A stretch of 45,745 nucleotides of DNA from Candidatus Kapaibacterium sp. (GTDB lineage: Bacteria; Bacteroidota; Ignavibacteria; Kapaibacteriales; UBA2268), in the NCBI GenBank assembly GCA_028376765.1, contig JAONBD010000010.1:1-45745 (forward strand). The letters are read 5' to 3'. Shown in pieces: positions 28,763-36,828 of this stretch. The notes below the pieces were generated by a model. That model searched no databases and had not been told where the DNA came from. It saw only the letters and a program-made list of their open reading frames with translations. Each line of letters starts with the position of its first letter. Position 1 is the stretch's first letter. A program made the position numbers and the translations under genes.

Positions 28763-29125
28763 TTAATACTTACTAATTAGTAATCTTAGCTCAGAAAGTA
28801 CTTCGTTCAATCTGATTTCCATAGGGTGTTTAGGGGCTATTTTCCAAAAAACAGTAATTGTTTTTATATTTTTTGGTAAAGAAAATTCAGAATTAAGTTT
28901 TCTAATACTTTCTCTTAGTAACCTTTTTACTCTATTACGGACTACTGCTTTTTTTGCTCTTTTTTTAGAGATTCCTACCCCAAGACTAATTGAATCAGAA
29001 TCTCCAAAAACTAATGTTATAGTAGCTTTAGCTGAATTTTTTGTTTTGCCTAAATTAAATGCATCTTGAAAAGCATTATAACCTTTAAGAGGTTTAATAG
29101 TATAGACAGTTTCCACAGCTAACAA
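28763..29125 (-). CDS. rnpA: Ribonuclease P protein component
   Basis: RnpA is the protein subunit of RNase P, which matures the 5' ends of tRNAs. The 120-residue protein has the family core [25 protein letters not shown], with the basic RNR motif. The N-terminus reads [22 protein letters not shown], in line with the PLKxxxxF family start. It lies 9 nt after rpmH. The RNase P RNA gene is not in the window. Confidence 0.93.
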   Translation of the reverse strand: MLAVETVYTIKPLKGYNAFQDAFNLGKTKNSAKATITLVFGDSDSISLGVGISKKRAKKAVVRNRVKRLLRESIRKLNSEFSLPKNIKTITVFWKIAPKHPMEIRLNEVLSELRLLISKY

Positions 29126-29134
29126 TTCAACAAA

Positions 29135-29284
29135 TTAATTTGCTTTATCGCTAATGCTAAGTACTTTTCTTCCTTTTCTTCTTCTTGCAGCTAGTACTTT
29201 TCTTCCATTTTTGGTAGCCATTCTGGCTCTGAAGCCGTGCTTGTTAGCTCTTTTTCTACGGCTAGGTTGGTAAGTTCTTTTCAT
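29135..29284 (-). CDS. rpmH: 50S ribosomal protein L34
   Basis: L34 is a small, very basic 50S protein. The 49-residue ORF starts [19 protein letters not shown] and contains [20 protein letters not shown], which is diagnostic. It opens the rpmH-rnpA-yidD-yidC operon. dnaA, which lies upstream of rpmH in many bacteria, is replaced here by the divergent flhA. Confidence 0.96.
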   Translation of the reverse strand: MKRTYQPSRRKRANKHGFRARMATKNGRKVLAARRRKGRKVLSISDKAN

Positions 29285-29329
29285 TTCTTAATAAACCTTA
29301 ATTTCTAGTTTTTGATTTTAAGTGAACTG

Positions 29330-29360
29330 CAAATTTAAAGCTATTTTTTTATATGGCAAA
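29330..29360 (-). promoter_or_regulatory. Bacteroidota-type promoter of the rpmH operon
   Basis: On the minus strand, TTTG (29360-29357) is followed after 19 nt by TAAATTTG (29337-29330). This fits the Bacteroidota primary sigma factor consensus TTTG, 19-21 nt, TAnnTTTG. Transcription would begin a few bases on, leaving a leader of roughly 40 nt before the rpmH ATG. Confidence 0.6.
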
Positions 29361-29425
29361 ATATTTTTTAACATACCTGAACAGTATTATCAAATTCATA
29401 TTTATTTTCTAACTTTTTACTAATG

Positions 29426-29440
29426 TGGCACATACTTTGT
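29426..29440 (+). promoter_or_regulatory. Sigma-54-like promoter upstream of flhA
   Basis: TGGCAC, N5, TTTGT has the -24 GG element spaced exactly 10 nt from GT at the -12 position, against the consensus TGGCAC-N5-TTGC. Only the last base of the -12 GC differs. Expected transcription start is near 29451, some 58 nt before flhA. Sigma-54 control of flagellar genes is common. Confidence 0.45.
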
Positions 29441-29508
29441 AGAGTAGTCTAAGTATAGGAAAATTTTAGCATAAATCAGTTGATTCTGGTTTTATTTCAA
29501 CAAAGGAT

Positions 29509-31692
29509 ATGGCGGATAATAAACAATCGGTTAATACTGGTAGCTTTGCAAATTCAGATTTTGTGAAGACACTTCAGAAAAAAGTGATACCAGCTATTGC
29601 AGGCAACCCAGATATGGCATTAGCTGGGGGGATTGTATTGATATTGGCCTTGCTGATTATTCCGTTACCACCTATGCTCTTGGATTTTTTCTTAGCTATT
29701 AACATAACAATTTCCGTTATGATAGTATTAATAGCAGTTTATCTTGAAAAACCATTAGACTTTTCAGCTTTCCCATCGGTATTATTAATAACTACTCTGT
29801 TTCGGCTGGGGTTGAATGTAGCCTCCACCCGGCTTATACTAGGATCTGCAGAAGCAGGAGATATTATCCATGCTTTTGGGGATTTTGTGATTGGTGGTAA
29901 TTATATTGTTGGGATTATTATATTCCTAATATTACTGATAATCAACTTTATTGTAATCATAAAAGGTTCTGGTAGAATTGCAGAAGTAGCCGCAAGATTC
30001 ACTTTAGATGCATTGCCAGGTAAGCAGATGAGTATTGATGCCGATCTTAACGCTGGTTACATTGACGAACAAACAGCAAAAAAACGAAGACAAGAGCTGA
30101 CTAGCGAATCAGATTTTTATGGTTCTATGGATGGTGCATCTAAGTTTATCAAAGGGGATGCAATAGCTGGGATTATCATTACGGTAATTAACTTACTTGG
30201 TGGTTTCCTTATAGGAATGCTCCAACTTGATATGGATTTTAATACAGCTCTTACTACTTATTCGATTCTTACTATTGGTGATGGATTAGTTTCACAAATA
30301 CCTTCATTATTAATTTCAGTAGGTGGTGGTTTAGTTGTAACTAGAAATGGTTCAACACAGAAGTTAGATGTTGAATTAGGCGAACAGTTCACTGGAAACC
30401 CCAAACCACTAATTATGTCATCAGCAGTATTATTTGCTATGGCTTTTTTACCCGGATTTCCAACAATTCCCTTTTTATTATTTTCGATTGCAACAGGAGC
30501 TGGTGCATATTTTAGATATACTGGTATCAAAAAAGGTGCAGAACAGAAGCTAAAAGAAGAACTGCAAGAAGCTGAAAAAGATGAAAAAGGTGATACAGAA
30601 AAACCTGTAGAAGAATTATTGAAAATAGATCCAATTGAAATAGAGCTTGGCTATAGCTTAATTGCGATGGTAGACGAAACTCAAGGCGGTGATGTTTTCA
30701 AACGGATAACAAATGTACGTAGGCAATTAGCCACCGAATTAGGTGTTATTATACCTCCTGTGCGGGTTAGAGACAATCTTCAGCTAGAAGCAGAAAAATA
30801 TGTAGTTAAAATTAGAGGTAATGAAATTGCCGAAAATGTGCTTTACCCTAATATGCTGCTAGCTATGAACCCTGGTACAGCAGAAGGGAAGTTACAAGGA
30901 ATAAATGTAACAGAACCAGTTTTTGGTTTGCCAGCAACCTGGATACCGCTTAATCAGCGAGAAAATGCAGAAATTCAAGGCTATACAGTTGTTGAACCAC
31001 CTACTGTACTAACTACGCATTTAACTGAACTATTACGAAGAAATAGCGATAAACTACTTACTAGGCAAGATACTAAGCAACTTGTAGATAATCTAAAAGA
31101 AGATTATCCTGCATTAATTGAAGAGGTTAAGCCTGAAAATCTACCTTTATCAGCATTGCAAAAAACATTGCAAAACTTACTTAAGGAAGGGATTCCAATT
31201 AGAGATTTACCTATCATAATTGAATCATTATTAGAATATTACAAAGTAACTCAAAATACTGATGTTTTAACCGAGTATGTAAGGCATAATATGTCTGATA
31301 CAATTAAAAAATTATTTGAAGATCAGAACGGTGTTATTCATGGTATTGGTATAGATCCAAGATTAGAAAATGATATGAGCCGCTCTTTAGCAGAGCAATC
31401 TAATAATAATTCAATAAGCCCAAGTATGGGGCTTCACCCGAATACAATACAAACTATAATGAAATCAATTTCTAAATCAATTGATGAAATCACAATGGCT
31501 GGTCATTTACCAACTGTTATTTGTTCTGCCCAAATCAGACCATACTTTCAAAAGATGATACATACTAACTACCCGATGGTAAGCGTTATTAGCTATACAG
31601 AATTACCACCAGATACTGAAGTTGAAATCCATTCACAGGTGAAACTTTCTATCGCTGAACCTGAACCACAAAGCCAGTTCGAAGGGTTTTAA
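29509..31692 (+). CDS. flhA: Flagellar biosynthesis protein FlhA
   Basis: FlhA is the ring-forming export-gate component of the flagellar type III secretion system in the inner membrane. The 727-residue protein has eight hydrophobic segments in the first 340 residues. The conserved cytoplasmic loop has RIAEVAARFTLDALPGKQMSIDADLNAG, followed by the four-subdomain cytoplasmic domain that binds chaperone-substrate complexes. The length (about 690-730) is normal. AAAGGA lies 4 nt before the ATG. No other flagellar gene lies in the window. The flagellar rather than virulence type is inferred from close likeness to FlhA in the FHIPEP region. Confidence 0.93.
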   Translation: MADNKQSVNTGSFANSDFVKTLQKKVIPAIAGNPDMALAGGIVLILALLIIPLPPMLLDFFLAINITISVMIVLIAVYLEKPLDFSAFPSVLLITTLFRLGLNVASTRLILGSAEAGDIIHAFGDFVIGGNYIVGIIIFLILLIINFIVIIKGSGRIAEVAARFTLDALPGKQMSIDADLNAGYIDEQTAKKRRQELTSESDFYGSMDGASKFIKGDAIAGIIITVINLLGGFLIGMLQLDMDFNTALTTYSILTIGDGLVSQIPSLLISVGGGLVVTRNGSTQKLDVELGEQFTGNPKPLIMSSAVLFAMAFLPGFPTIPFLLFSIATGAGAYFRYTGIKKGAEQKLKEELQEAEKDEKGDTEKPVEELLKIDPIEIELGYSLIAMVDETQGGDVFKRITNVRRQLATELGVIIPPVRVRDNLQLEAEKYVVKIRGNEIAENVLYPNMLLAMNPGTAEGKLQGINVTEPVFGLPATWIPLNQRENAEIQGYTVVEPPTVLTTHLTELLRRNSDKLLTRQDTKQLVDNLKEDYPALIEEVKPENLPLSALQKTLQNLLKEGIPIRDLPIIIESLLEYYKVTQNTDVLTEYVRHNMSDTIKKLFEDQNGVIHGIGIDPRLENDMSRSLAEQSNNNSISPSMGLHPNTIQTIMKSISKSIDEITMAGHLPTVICSAQIRPYFQKMIHTNYPMVSVISYTELPPDTEVEIHSQVKLSIAEPEPQSQFEGF

Positions 31693-31735
31693 ACAAATGA
31701 GTAAATACACTTATAATCTTAATTTAATTAATCCG

Positions 31736-31743
31736 TATATTTG
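31736..31743 (+). promoter_or_regulatory. Possible -7 element before the J-domain gene
   Basis: TATATTTG matches TAnnTTTG and lies 19 nt before the ATG. No good TTTG is found at the expected -33 distance, so support is partial. It would give the J-domain gene a transcript separate from flhA. Confidence 0.25.
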
Positions 31744-31762
31744 ATTACAAGAAAAATCAGCT

Positions 31763-32053
31763 ATGAAATTTAAGAACTATTATAAAATATTAGGTGTAAA
31801 AAGAACTGCCTCCACAGCGGATATAAAATCACGCTATAAGGAGCTAGTAAAAATATTCCATCCAGATAAACACAATGGACACCCAAGTATTGTTCGCAAG
31901 TTTCAAGAAATTAAAGAAGCTTATGATGTTTTGGGCAATTTAGATAATAGATTGGAATATAGCCAATATCTTCATTCGCAAACGATGGTCAAAAGCATAG
32001 TTGAGATGAAAGATTATGAGTATCGTAAAGAAAGGAATATAAAGCCAAGTTGA
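31763..32053 (+). CDS. Small J-domain (DnaJ-like) protein
   Basis: J-domain proteins stimulate the ATPase of Hsp70 (DnaK). The 96-residue protein is essentially one J-domain: YYKILGVKRTASTADIKSRY, the intact HPD tripeptide at residues 33-35, then KFQEIKEAYDVLGN. It lacks the Gly/Phe, zinc-finger and C-terminal substrate domains of DnaJ, so it would need a partner for client recognition. It lies 70 nt after flhA and converges with a TerB-like gene. TerB plus J-domain is the makeup of DjlA, so a functional pair is possible. Confidence 0.88.
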   Translation: MKFKNYYKILGVKRTASTADIKSRYKELVKIFHPDKHNGHPSIVRKFQEIKEAYDVLGNLDNRLEYSQYLHSQTMVKSIVEMKDYEYRKERNIKPS

Positions 32054-32062
32054 TTAAAACTA

Positions 32063-32461
32063 TTACATTGCAATCATTTTTTCAGCTATTCTAGGATTAA
32101 GACCTAGAGAGTATAAATAGGTTTTAACAAGCATTTTTTCTTTATCATGTATTTCACCATCTGCCTTTAAAACTTCTATCGAATGTTCCACTAACGCCAT
32201 TCTCTGATCTTCGTTAAACTGTTGTTTACATTGACCAAGTAAATTTACGATAAACTCTTCTTTTAGATTAGCTTTTTCAAATTGGTTAGTTACCTTCCTT
32301 ATAGAATCGAAATACTCAGGATACTTTTGGATGGTCTTGCTTATGTATTTCCGTTCTTCGGGGTCATACTTACCATCTACTAACGCCATGTGGTACATAG
32401 AAGCTATTAAGGAGCAAATAAATAGCTCTGCGGTATTGTCGTATGTAACGTATTCGCTCAT
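32063..32461 (-). CDS. TerB-like domain protein
   Basis: The 132-residue all-helical protein shows the TerB pattern, with acidic metal-binding-like segments VDGKYDPEERKYI and KADGEIHDKEKMLV placed one per half, and alternating hydrophobic helices. TerB-like domains occur in tellurite-resistance proteins and in DjlA-type cochaperones, usually near the membrane. It is the last gene of the minus-strand ABC operon, 3 nt after the permease stop. Function is otherwise unknown. Confidence 0.7.
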   Translation of the reverse strand: MSEYVTYDNTAELFICSLIASMYHMALVDGKYDPEERKYISKTIQKYPEYFDSIRKVTNQFEKANLKEEFIVNLLGQCKQQFNEDQRMALVEHSIEVLKADGEIHDKEKMLVKTYLYSLGLNPRIAEKMIAM

Positions 32462-32464
32462 AAG

Positions 32465-33241
32465 TTAAATATCTTTATGCTTTATTGTTAAGTAAGAAAT
32501 TATTGGAAATATTATACACCAAATCAGTGCAGGGGCTATAATACTAGTTTCCACCGACTGACCAGCAATATTCGAAAATTCAACTAAGTTGAAAATAGAA
32601 TTTCTTGGGAAAAGTGATAATAATTCCACTCCAAATATACTATAAGAAAAACCATTATACAAGAGAAATTGTCCAAATAGTGTTTCAACTAAAAGAAAGT
32701 AGCCTAAAAATACTATTATTGAGACTAATAAACCCCTAAAAATATGTGAAAAAAGCATTGCCATATTGAACATACCTATGGTTAGGATAAAATATCTACC
32801 CAAATATGAAATATTATCAAACATAGAAATACTGGTGGGGTTCTTGCTTCCAGTATAAATAATAAAACTTGCTGTTACTGCTGTTGTAAAAAGTCCATAT
32901 ATAATAATCAGTATTTGGTTAGAAATTATAATATCTCTTTTAGAGGAGCCATCCATAACTTTTTGACGCATTGTCTTATATGAATAGTCGTTTGTTATAA
33001 AAAAGAATATAGCAAGAATTGGTATTATATTTAGGTATTTGGACACAAAAGTAAAGTAACCCCAGATTTTTGGGAATTCAAAATTAGCTAGTTCAAAAGG
33101 CAATCCTTTTTCTAAATCGCTTATTGTAAACTCTATAAACCCAATCGTAGTCCAAAAACTTACTAAATAAACAGCTATTATTATCCAAAAGATTTTATTT
33201 GTTATGATTTTAATTATTTCGGCTTTTAATAAATTCATCAT
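32465..33241 (-). CDS. ABC-2 type transporter permease
   Basis: The 258-residue protein has about six hydrophobic segments and the N-terminal pattern LLKAEIIKIITNKIFWI common to ABC-2 permeases. The charged stretch KTMRQKVMDGSSKRDIIISN fits the coupling helix region. Its start overlaps the ATPase stop by 4 nt (ATGA), so the two form one transporter. The pair resembles BcrAB/lantibiotic-immunity or NatAB-like exporters. The substrate is unknown. Confidence 0.85.
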   Translation of the reverse strand: MMNLLKAEIIKIITNKIFWIIIAVYLVSFWTTIGFIEFTISDLEKGLPFELANFEFPKIWGYFTFVSKYLNIIPILAIFFFITNDYSYKTMRQKVMDGSSKRDIIISNQILIIIYGLFTTAVTASFIIYTGSKNPTSISMFDNISYLGRYFILTIGMFNMAMLFSHIFRGLLVSIIVFLGYFLLVETLFGQFLLYNGFSYSIFGVELLSLFPRNSIFNLVEFSNIAGQSVETSIIAPALIWCIIFPIISYLTIKHKDI

Positions 33242-34122
33242 TTTTTTAGCCCCGTAATTTCTAGGAAAATCTTTTCCAGCCCGACTTTTCTTTTGATAAG
33301 TCTGTTTAATGATATGCCTTTTTCATGAAGTAATTTATTTATTTCATCAGTTTTTAAATTGCTGGATTCAATAATTAAATTGGTATCTTTTTGTTCAAGA
33401 ATTTTAATGTGAGGAATATCTTTTAAAGTATTTTCTAATAAATCTATATTATTTGAAGAAACTTCAATTTCATTTGAATTAGTTTCAATTGGCCCATCGT
33501 AAATTATCTTTCCTTTCTTCATTATTAAGGTATGGGTGCATACTTTCTGAACCTCATCTAATAAATGGCTAGCAAGTAAAATTGTTTTTCCATCTTCTGA
33601 TAATCTATTAATTAATTCTCTAATCTCAATAATTCCGCTTGGGTCGAGTCCATTAGTTGGTTCATCTAGGATAAGAACCTCAGGATCATTTAGCAAAGCG
33701 TTTGCAATAGCTAGCCTTTGTTTCATTCCAAGAGAAAATTGTTTAAAGTTTAATGATTTATAATTAGTTAGTCCTACAAAATCTAGCACTTCATCTATTT
33801 TTGATTTTGAGGAATTTTTGATGTAGCTACTTATTAAAAGATTTTTTTTTGCAGATAAATAGGGGTAGAAATTTGGAGTTTCCAACATTGATCCTATTCT
33901 TCTTTTTGTGGGTGTATCTAATTGATTACCAAACCAATTAAAGTCTCCAGAAGCTTTTTTTAATACTCCTAAAAGGACACCAAGAGTGCTAGTCTTACCT
34001 GACCCATTTGGGCCAAGTATTCCATATACTTGCCCTTTTTGAATCGAAAAACTAATATTATCTACAGCTTTTAGAGCTCCATAATATTTGCTGAGAGAAT
34101 CTACTTGAAGTACTGTTGACAT
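33238..34122 (-). CDS. ABC transporter ATPase, CcmA/BcrA type
   Basis: The 294-residue ATPase has Walker A GILGPNGSGKTST near residue 35, the ABC signature FSLGMKQRLAIANALL, Walker B VLILDEPTNGLDPSG and the H-loop in LLASHLLDEV. An extra 80-residue C-terminal domain is typical of ABC-2 exporter ATPases. It lies 2 nt after the YgaP-type gene and overlaps the permease, so it is part of a tight operon. Confidence 0.9.
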   Translation of the reverse strand: MSTVLQVDSLSKYYGALKAVDNISFSIQKGQVYGILGPNGSGKTSTLGVLLGVLKKASGDFNWFGNQLDTPTKRRIGSMLETPNFYPYLSAKKNLLISSYIKNSSKSKIDEVLDFVGLTNYKSLNFKQFSLGMKQRLAIANALLNDPEVLILDEPTNGLDPSGIIEIRELINRLSEDGKTILLASHLLDEVQKVCTHTLIMKKGKIIYDGPIETNSNEIEVSSNNIDLLENTLKDIPHIKILEQKDTNLIIESSNLKTDEINKLLHEKGISLNRLIKRKVGLEKIFLEITGLKK

Positions 34123-34124
34123 TT

Positions 34125-34343
34125 TTAATTATTGGGATTTATTTCTTCATTTCTAGTATTTAAACCAAAAATAAAATATACTGGACAAAACTTAAATAAG
34201 CCTGTTATTAAAAAAACTAAGCCAATACCGATTAAGATAATTCCATCTGTAGATGGGACAATATCGGTAATATATAAAATAAATGCTAGGGCGGTTAATC
34301 CATATCTAAAATAGCTATCAATTTGATTTAAGTTCGTTTTCAT
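34125..34343 (-). CDS. YgaP-type small membrane protein (DUF2892-like)
   Basis: The 72-residue protein has two membrane segments and the family motif GLFKFCPVYFIFGLNT, matching the CPxYxxxGxxT pattern of YgaP-type transmembrane domains. The role of this family is unclear; the rhodanese domain present in full YgaP is missing. It lies between the LiaF-like and ABC genes, with 42 nt upstream and 2 nt downstream. Confidence 0.75.
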   Translation of the reverse strand: MKTNLNQIDSYFRYGLTALAFILYITDIVPSTDGIILIGIGLVFLITGLFKFCPVYFIFGLNTRNEEINPNN

Positions 34344-34385
34344 TTATATTAGGGACGTAAAAATTTTGTTGAGAATATTCCAAAT

Positions 34386-35054
34386 TTAGTTCAATAGTTC
34401 TATTCCACCAAAGATTGCATTGAAGTTTATTTTGATTTGCTTTCTTTCAGCAGCATCTCCTCTGGGTATAATAGAGTTTTTAAGACCACCAAGAATAGGA
34501 TTACCTTTTGTGATAACTTCTACATTTTCTGGAAACCAAATTTTCACCCCACTAAAAATTGAATCAATTTGGAGAGAATCAAAATTTTCATCAAACTCTA
34601 CATTTCGCATATCGAGTTCTACACCTCCAAATACTGATTCTATCTTGCCACCTGTAAGGTTATTAATAGTTAACCTTTCTTTTACTCCAGAAAACAAAGA
34701 ATTGACTACTATAAAACCATCTTCTCCTAAAGCACTGGACTTGGAGCTGTTATTTTTATTTGTCAACATAAAAATACCTAAAATGATAAGGCAACTCGGA
34801 ATAATTATATCCCAAGCACTTAATGATATTAAATCTAAATTAGATCCAATCCAGGCAATTCCAATTATTGATAACAAAACTCCACCCAATATTGAACTGC
34901 CTTTTGTGACTAATTGTCTGACTCCAGCAATTAAAAATATAATTGGCCACCAATCCCAAACAGTATCCCAAATTTCAAACTCTATTATTTCTGCATATCC
35001 TAGAGCTGTTAGGCTACCTAATAGGATGAATAATACTCCAATTATCTGCTTCAT
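34386..35054 (-). CDS. LiaF-like envelope-stress membrane protein
   Basis: The 222-residue protein has four hydrophobic N-terminal segments (to about residue 100), with WDWWPIIFLIAGVRQL typical of LiaI/LiaF-type transmembrane regions. The C-terminal beta-helix-like domain repeats FSGVK, FGGVEL, FSGVKIWFPENVEV and FGGIEL. LiaF inhibits the LiaRS cell-envelope stress system in Firmicutes; in Gram-negatives the role is less clear. It is the first gene of the minus-strand operon and lies divergent from thyX. Confidence 0.8.
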   Translation of the reverse strand: MKQIIGVLFILLGSLTALGYAEIIEFEIWDTVWDWWPIIFLIAGVRQLVTKGSSILGGVLLSIIGIAWIGSNLDLISLSAWDIIIPSCLIILGIFMLTNKNNSSKSSALGEDGFIVVNSLFSGVKERLTINNLTGGKIESVFGGVELDMRNVEFDENFDSLQIDSIFSGVKIWFPENVEVITKGNPILGGLKNSIIPRGDAAERKQIKINFNAIFGGIELLN

Positions 35055-35082
35055 ATTTTTTCCTTTTTTAGTAACTTCATTG

Positions 35083-35114
35083 TTTAGTTACCCGTAATTA
35101 ATTTCATATATTTG
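35083..35114 (+). promoter_or_regulatory. Bacteroidota-type promoter of thyX
   Basis: TTTA, 20 nt, TATATTTG fits TTTG-N19-21-TAnnTTTG with one mismatch in the -33 element. The -7 element ends 35 nt before the thyX ATG, giving a short leader. Confidence 0.45.
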
Positions 35115-35149
35115 TATTTACGCAATAAACTCTAATAGGTTTTTAAAAA

Positions 35150-35989
35150 ATGAAAAAAGAAGAGCTTTTAGGCAAAGAATTTAAAGTATTAGATAAAGGC
35201 TTTGTAAGATTAGTGGACGTAATGGGTGATGATGACTCTATTGTTCAAGCTGCAAGGGTTTCTTATGGGCAGGGTACTAAAACTGTTCATGAAGATAGAG
35301 GATTAATAAGGTACTTGCTAAGACATAAGCACACAACCCCTCTTGAAATGGTCGAATTTAAGTTTCATATTAAGTTGCCTATTTTTATAGCAAGGCAATG
35401 GATTAGGCATAGAACAGCTAACGTAAATGAATATTCAGGACGATATTCAGAAATGACAGATGACTTCTATTTACCAGATCCTGAACAAATTAGACCTCAA
35501 TCAACGATGAACAGGCAAGGTAGGTCAGAAGAAGAATTACCAGACCAAACTGCCATGGAAATTAGAACAAAGCTGCTAAATACCCAGATAAAGTTATATG
35601 ATGAATATAAAGATCTTTTAAATAAAGATTTAGCAAGAGAGCTTGCTCGTATTAACTTGCCTTTGTCTAATTACACAGAATGGTATTGGAAAATTGACTT
35701 GCATAATTTGATGCACTTTTTAAAATTGAGGTTAGATTCTCACGCTCAGTATGAAATTAGAATGTTTGGGCAAGCAATGGCAGACATAGTAAAACAAATA
35801 GTGCCAGTTGCATGGGAAGCTTTTGAAGATTACCAACTTAATTCTATGGCCTTTTCTGGACCAGAATCTAAAGTATTGAAAGAGCTATTATCAGGTAAAA
35901 ATATTGAAGAAATTAATTTTGAATCTCATGGTTTAAAAGCTAGAGAGGAACGAGAATTTAAAGAGAAATACAAAACTATAACATCATAA
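35150..35989 (+). CDS. thyX: Flavin-dependent thymidylate synthase
   Basis: ThyX makes dTMP from dUMP using methylene-tetrahydrofolate and FADH2, independent of the ThyA/DHFR route. The 279-residue protein has the diagnostic RHRx7S motif (Arg86-His-Arg88 to Ser96, in NEYSGRYSEM), and the conserved DLHNLMHFLKLRLDSHAQYEIR block that binds FAD and dUMP. The ending of about 45 residues is longer than in compact ThyX. It is followed after 11 nt by an exported protein gene. Confidence 0.95.
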   Translation: MKKEELLGKEFKVLDKGFVRLVDVMGDDDSIVQAARVSYGQGTKTVHEDRGLIRYLLRHKHTTPLEMVEFKFHIKLPIFIARQWIRHRTANVNEYSGRYSEMTDDFYLPDPEQIRPQSTMNRQGRSEEELPDQTAMEIRTKLLNTQIKLYDEYKDLLNKDLARELARINLPLSNYTEWYWKIDLHNLMHFLKLRLDSHAQYEIRMFGQAMADIVKQIVPVAWEAFEDYQLNSMAFSGPESKVLKELLSGKNIEEINFESHGLKAREEREFKEKYKTITS

Positions 35990-36000
35990 TAAGGATTAAA

Positions 36001-36762
36001 ATGAAAAAAATACTTAGCTTAATAGCAATTGTAGTATTAGCATCGCAAATTACTTTTGCAGGAATGGCTGATAAAATATTAGATAAAGCATTAACCCAAA
36101 TGGGCGGCAAAGAAAAACTAGCTGGGATTACCTCGTCGGTAGTTACATTTAAAAGTGTTAGTACTATGTCTCCAGATACTTCAGAATCATCTGTTTGGTA
36201 TAAAGATAATTCTTTTGCTTTAGATGGAACACTTATGGGTAAAGAATTAGGGTTAATTTGGAATGGTAAAGAAGGGTGGATGAAAGGAGAAATTCTTCAA
36301 GCACCAAATTGGGCACCACTATCACAAATGATGATGCAACAAATGTCGCAGTTTATTTTCCAAAAAGAAATACTCTATTGCTTAGTTCGAGGTGTTGATG
36401 AAACTGATACTTTAAGCTTTGCGGGAATGGAGGAAATGAATGGTGTCAAAATGAAAACTGTAAAAATTAAAGGTGCAGTAAAGCCTCAAACTCCTTCTAC
36501 CGAGATGCTAGTTAAAGTTGGTATAAAAGACAATTTAATCCATCAGTATATTTTAACTTATGATCTATCGGCATACGGGCAACCAAATCAAGTTGTAACA
36601 ATTGATTGTGGAGATTACAAAGAAATTTCGGGTGTAATGATCCCTCACAATGTTGTAATAGATCAAGGTGGTCAGAAGGCAGAGCTAATGTATCAATCAG
36701 TAAAAATAAACACAGAAGTTAGTGATAGTAAATTTGCTAATCCAATGCCAAAGACAAAATAA
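36001..36762 (+). CDS. Exported protein, LolA-like lipoprotein-sorting fold
   Basis: The 253-residue protein has a clear signal peptide (MKKILSLIAIVVLASQITFA). The mature part (KILDKALTQMGGKEKLAGITS, then repeated beta-strand segments such as GLIWNGKEGWM and SGVMIPHNVVI) resembles exported Bacteroidota proteins named outer-membrane lipoprotein-sorting protein. That fold is a concave beta sheet that binds lipid; I infer a similar fold, not the LolA function. It is 11 nt downstream of thyX and followed by a terminator, but a functional link to thyX is not evident. Confidence 0.7.
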   Translation: MKKILSLIAIVVLASQITFAGMADKILDKALTQMGGKEKLAGITSSVVTFKSVSTMSPDTSESSVWYKDNSFALDGTLMGKELGLIWNGKEGWMKGEILQAPNWAPLSQMMMQQMSQFIFQKEILYCLVRGVDETDTLSFAGMEEMNGVKMKTVKIKGAVKPQTPSTEMLVKVGIKDNLIHQYILTYDLSAYGQPNQVVTIDCGDYKEISGVMIPHNVVIDQGGQKAELMYQSVKINTEVSDSKFANPMPKTK

Positions 36763-36790
36763 ATTAATTTATAGCATTATTTATTAAGTA

Positions 36791-36818
36791 AAGACCGATT
36801 TATCGGTCTTTTTTTTTT
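36791..36818 (+). terminator. Intrinsic terminator after the thyX transcript
   Basis: The stem AAGACCGA / TCGGTCTT closes a 4-nt loop and is followed by a long T run. The next gene begins 10 nt after the T run. Confidence 0.9.
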
Positions 36819-36828
36819 ATATTTATAA

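Noticed and set aside
34420-35097. 225-codon open frame on the plus strand opposite the LiaF-like gene
   Set aside because: It is the antisense of a well-supported gene with transmembrane and LiaF-type repeats, and its own translation shows no family motif or start signal.
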